From UBA5436 sp964346085 (GTDB lineage Bacteria; Bacillota; Clostridia; Saccharofermentanales; DTU023), in the NCBI GenBank assembly GCA_964346085.1, contig CAYFSZ010000073.1, forward strand, positions 1 to 7,318: DNA of 7,318 nt, in the 5' to 3' direction. The notes below the pieces were generated by a model, which worked only from the letters and a program-made list of their open reading frames with translations, was not told the DNA's origin and ran no database searches. Below are positions 4,840-7,318 of this stretch, piece by piece. The position numbers were made by a program, and so were the translations under genes. The first letter of the stretch is position 1. Every line of letters starts with the position of its first letter.

Positions 4840-6303
4840 ATGCCAAGATTTATACCAGCTCAATTACAAACCTGGACACAAGGGTTGTTGATTCAGACTC
4901 CTGAATCGGAGAAACATAGTGAAAGATTTTATCGAGGACTTTCAACTGATACCAGAACATTACGTTCAGGAGAGGCTTTTCTTGCTTTGAAAGGTGAAAA
5001 CTTTGATGGGCATCAATTTGTCAAGACAGCCATCGAACTTGGATGCAAAATGCTTATCTTGGATGAAAAAAGTAAAGAAGCAATGGAACTTTATAATGAC
5101 ATACGTTTAGGGAAAGATATTCCTGATCTTTTGCTCGTAAATGATACATTAGAAGCTTATCAAAAGATTGCAGAAGGCTATCGCTCTACCTTATTGGCAG
5201 CTGTTATTGGTATTACAGGAAGTGTAGGGAAAACGACAACAAGAAGAATGGTAGGCTCGATCTTGAGCACGCAATTACAACTACACGAAACTGCTAAGAA
5301 TGAAAACAATCAAATAGGCTTACCGTTAACATTATTATCTGCTGATGATGAAGATGAAGTGATTGTCGCAGAAATGGGGATGGATCATCGTGGTGAAATT
5401 AAAAAATTAAGTGAAGTGGCAAAACCTGATATTGCAATCATTACGAGTGTTGGCTATAGCCATGCAGAATATTTGGGTAGTCGAGAAGTTATTCTGAAAG
5501 AAAAAACAGATATCATTTCAGGAATGAAAAGTAATGGAATTGTCCTAATTAATGGACAAGATACTCATTTGAATGGATGGGCATTGGCTTTTAAAGGGAC
5601 AACAACTGTATGGAGAATATGCAATGAGTTTACAGAAGTTGGTGAAGATTATGCCAATTTCCCGAGCTTTTGGGCGGAGGATTTAGAAGTTGGTATTGAT
5701 GGTACGTCTTTTATAGCTAGAACGAGCTTAGATCCACAAGTGGCTTGGCCAGTGAAAATTAATGCTCCTGGTAAATATTTAATTAGAGCAGCATTGTTCG
5801 GATTAGCTAGTGCTTATGCACTTGGCTTGGATATGGAAGAAGCTGTAAAAGGATGTTTGGATTTCCGAAATACAGGTAATCGTCAAAGAATGGTCATTAA
5901 CAATGACTATATTATGATTGATGATTCTTATAATTCTTCTCCTGAATCTGTTACAGCAGCACTTGATACATTATCAATGATTGCGGGTGATCGAAGAAAA
6001 ATAGCGTGCATAAGTGCAATGCGTGAACTCGGTAAATATGCTGAAGATCTTCACACGAATATTGGCTTTAAAATTGCTGAACTTAACATTGATACATTGT
6101 ATTTAGTAGGTGAAGAAACAAAATGGATCAAGCAAGGAGTGGAGCAAATCAATCCGAATATTCATATTGAAATCTTTGAAAATTCCGATGAGATAGCGGG
6201 AATGATTAATGACCAAATTCGAAAAGGTGATTGTATTCTTGTTAAAGGGTCTAGGAGTTATCATATGGAAAAAATTGCAGAAAAAATAGAGAATAGAGAA
6301 TAG
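4840..6303 (+). CDS. murF: UDP-N-acetylmuramoyl-tripeptide--D-alanyl-D-alanine ligase MurF
   Basis: This 487-residue cytoplasmic Mur ligase adds D-Ala-D-Ala to UDP-MurNAc-tripeptide with ATP, giving the pentapeptide precursor. The N-terminal UDP-substrate domain has STDTRTLRSGEAFLAL (35-50). The ATP domain has the P-loop GITGSVGKTTT (124-134), KNENNQIGLPLTL (153-165), AEMGMDHRGEI (177-187) and the HAEYLGS region with Mg-site His (208-214). The C-terminal domain has GNRQRM (346-351), DDSYNSSPESVTAAL (361-375), AMRELG (393-398) and VKGSRSYHMEKI (468-479). DDSYNSSP and VKGSR mark MurF rather than MurE or MurD. The residue before VGYSH is Ser203, where Asn is usual. The ATG is fixed by a strong Shine-Dalgarno sequence at 4830-4837, and mraY begins 12 nt after the stop. 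The product is the substrate of MraY. Full length, intact. Confidence 0.96.
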   Translation: MPRFIPAQLQTWTQGLLIQTPESEKHSERFYRGLSTDTRTLRSGEAFLALKGENFDGHQFVKTAIELGCKMLILDEKSKEAMELYNDIRLGKDIPDLLLVNDTLEAYQKIAEGYRSTLLAAVIGITGSVGKTTTRRMVGSILSTQLQLHETAKNENNQIGLPLTLLSADDEDEVIVAEMGMDHRGEIKKLSEVAKPDIAIITSVGYSHAEYLGSREVILKEKTDIISGMKSNGIVLINGQDTHLNGWALAFKGTTTVWRICNEFTEVGEDYANFPSFWAEDLEVGIDGTSFIARTSLDPQVAWPVKINAPGKYLIRAALFGLASAYALGLDMEEAVKGCLDFRNTGNRQRMVINNDYIMIDDSYNSSPESVTAALDTLSMIAGDRRKIACISAMRELGKYAEDLHTNIGFKIAELNIDTLYLVGEETKWIKQGVEQINPNIHIEIFENSDEIAGMINDQIRKGDCILVKGSRSYHMEKIAEKIENRE

Positions 6304-6315
6304 GTATACATAGAA

Positions 6316-7299
6316 ATGATTATTAATGGCATAGTCGTCTTCATGCTGACTTTTTTTATCGGCAAAATAGGGTTTCCTTATATTCGTAGTTTGCACTTAG
6401 GTCAATCTGTTCGTTCAGATGGTCCGCAAACACATTTTAAGAAAAGTGGAACTCCAACTTTTGGTGGATTGTTTTTCTTAAGTGCTTTGTTGATATCTGC
6501 CATTGTTATATACTTCTTGAAACCAGAATGGATTAGTTATGTCGTCATTATTGTATTGATGATTTGCTTTGGTATTGTTGGATTTATTGATGATTATATT
6601 AAAGTAAAAGTTGATAAGAATGGATTATCAGTGATGCAAAAAACAATTGCTTTGACAATTGTTTGTGTCTTATTTGCTGTGTGGTATCTTTGGTTTTCAA
6701 ACTTTGAGCCAATGCTATACATTCCGTTTGCTGAAAAGAAAATAATCATCGAAGGGTTTTGGAAGTATATATACTTAGTTTTCATTGTCCTTTATTTATT
6801 CTTTATGTCGAACGCAGTGAATATCACCGATGGGGTTGATGGGTTGGCTTCAACACTAATGACAGTAACAGCATTGTTCTTGGCATTATGTATTCGTATT
6901 TTGGATTTGCATATCAAAAATTCGGATCCTCTAATTGCCGCTTCAATTGCATTAGCGGCAGGCTGCTTAGGTTTCTTGCCGTTCAATTTGAATCCAGCAA
7001 AAATATTCATGGGTGATACAGGATCCCAAGCGTTAGGTGCATGTTTTGCAGCGATTGCCCTTGTTGCAGGAATTCCATGGATTATGATTCCTTTAGGATT
7101 GATTTATATATTTGAAGCATTTTCAACCATTATTCAGGTTTTCTACTTCAAAATGACTCATGGAAAGAGACTTTTTAAGATGGCTCCATTACATCATCAT
7201 TTTGAACTTAGCGGATGGTCCGAGAAAAAAGTCGTTTTAAATTTTAATATTTTTGCATTGATTTGCGGAATAATCAGTTTGTTAATCATCAAATTATAA
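6316..7299 (+). CDS. mraY: Phospho-N-acetylmuramoyl-pentapeptide-transferase MraY
   Basis: This 327-residue polytopic membrane enzyme transfers phospho-MurNAc-pentapeptide from UDP to undecaprenyl phosphate, forming lipid I on the inner face of the membrane. Visible family motifs are: SDGPQTHFKKSGTPTFGG (34-51); the Asp pair in IDDYIKV (D92, D93); NAVNITDGVDGLAS (166-179); FNLNPAKIFMGDTGSQALG (223-241) with catalytic-site D234; and the His triplet in MAPLHHHFELSGW (289-301, H293-H295). About ten hydrophobic segments are spread through the chain, as in the family, and the length is normal. The Shine-Dalgarno sequence is weak (a TAGGT around 6302-6306, partly in the murF stop), so coupling to murF is plausible. 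The expected next genes, murD and ftsW or murG, would lie beyond the window. Confidence 0.97.
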   Translation: MIINGIVVFMLTFFIGKIGFPYIRSLHLGQSVRSDGPQTHFKKSGTPTFGGLFFLSALLISAIVIYFLKPEWISYVVIIVLMICFGIVGFIDDYIKVKVDKNGLSVMQKTIALTIVCVLFAVWYLWFSNFEPMLYIPFAEKKIIIEGFWKYIYLVFIVLYLFFMSNAVNITDGVDGLASTLMTVTALFLALCIRILDLHIKNSDPLIAASIALAAGCLGFLPFNLNPAKIFMGDTGSQALGACFAAIALVAGIPWIMIPLGLIYIFEAFSTIIQVFYFKMTHGKRLFKMAPLHHHFELSGWSEKKVVLNFNIFALICGIISLLIIKL

Positions 7300-7318
7300 A
7301 GTAAATTCGTTGAAATAG

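Overview
This window is the 5' end of a bacterial division and cell wall (dcw) gene cluster from a low-GC (AT-rich by eye) Gram-positive lineage, most likely Firmicutes and Clostridia-like. The pointers are: the gene order mraZ - rsmH - ftsL - class B PBP - murF - mraY; PASTA domains at the C-terminus of the PBP; the CxC...CxC tail of RsmH; and strong GGAGG-type ribosome sites at some genes. In-frame TGG codons and only TAA/TAG stops fit the ordinary bacterial code. I cannot place the organism at family level from sequence alone.

Layout. Bases 1-163 are a non-coding leader. It holds helically phased A-tracts (5-42), a plausible sigma-A type promoter (-35 at 56-61, -10 at 79-84), and, just downstream of the expected transcription start, two pairs of 10-bp-spaced AAGTGG-like boxes (92-138) that look like an MraZ autoregulatory operator. 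Six genes follow on the + strand, filling 164-7299. mraZ and rsmH overlap by 17 nt and the other junctions are 8-25 nt, so one transcript is likely. The last 19 bases are non-coding and too short to interpret. The whole minus strand consists of shadow ORFs.

How the genes work together. MraZ is the transcriptional regulator of the operon. RsmH methylates 16S rRNA. FtsL is a bitopic division protein that normally partners the septal transpeptidase encoded next. The PBP crosslinks septal peptidoglycan. MurF finishes the cytoplasmic UDP-MurNAc-pentapeptide, and MraY loads it onto undecaprenyl phosphate to make lipid I. murE, often placed between the PBP and murF, is absent here; murD and ftsW/murG would be expected beyond the right edge.

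I see no undescribed system; this is a conserved housekeeping locus. The points worth a second look are: a KTS in place of the near-universal KTG triad of the transpeptidase; an acidic insertion of about 40 residues that splits the second PASTA domain; unusually long charged cytoplasmic tails on both FtsL and the PBP; the mraZ leader architecture (boxes, inverted repeat); and an mraZ start that lacks a Shine-Dalgarno sequence and is preceded by an out-of-frame ATG.
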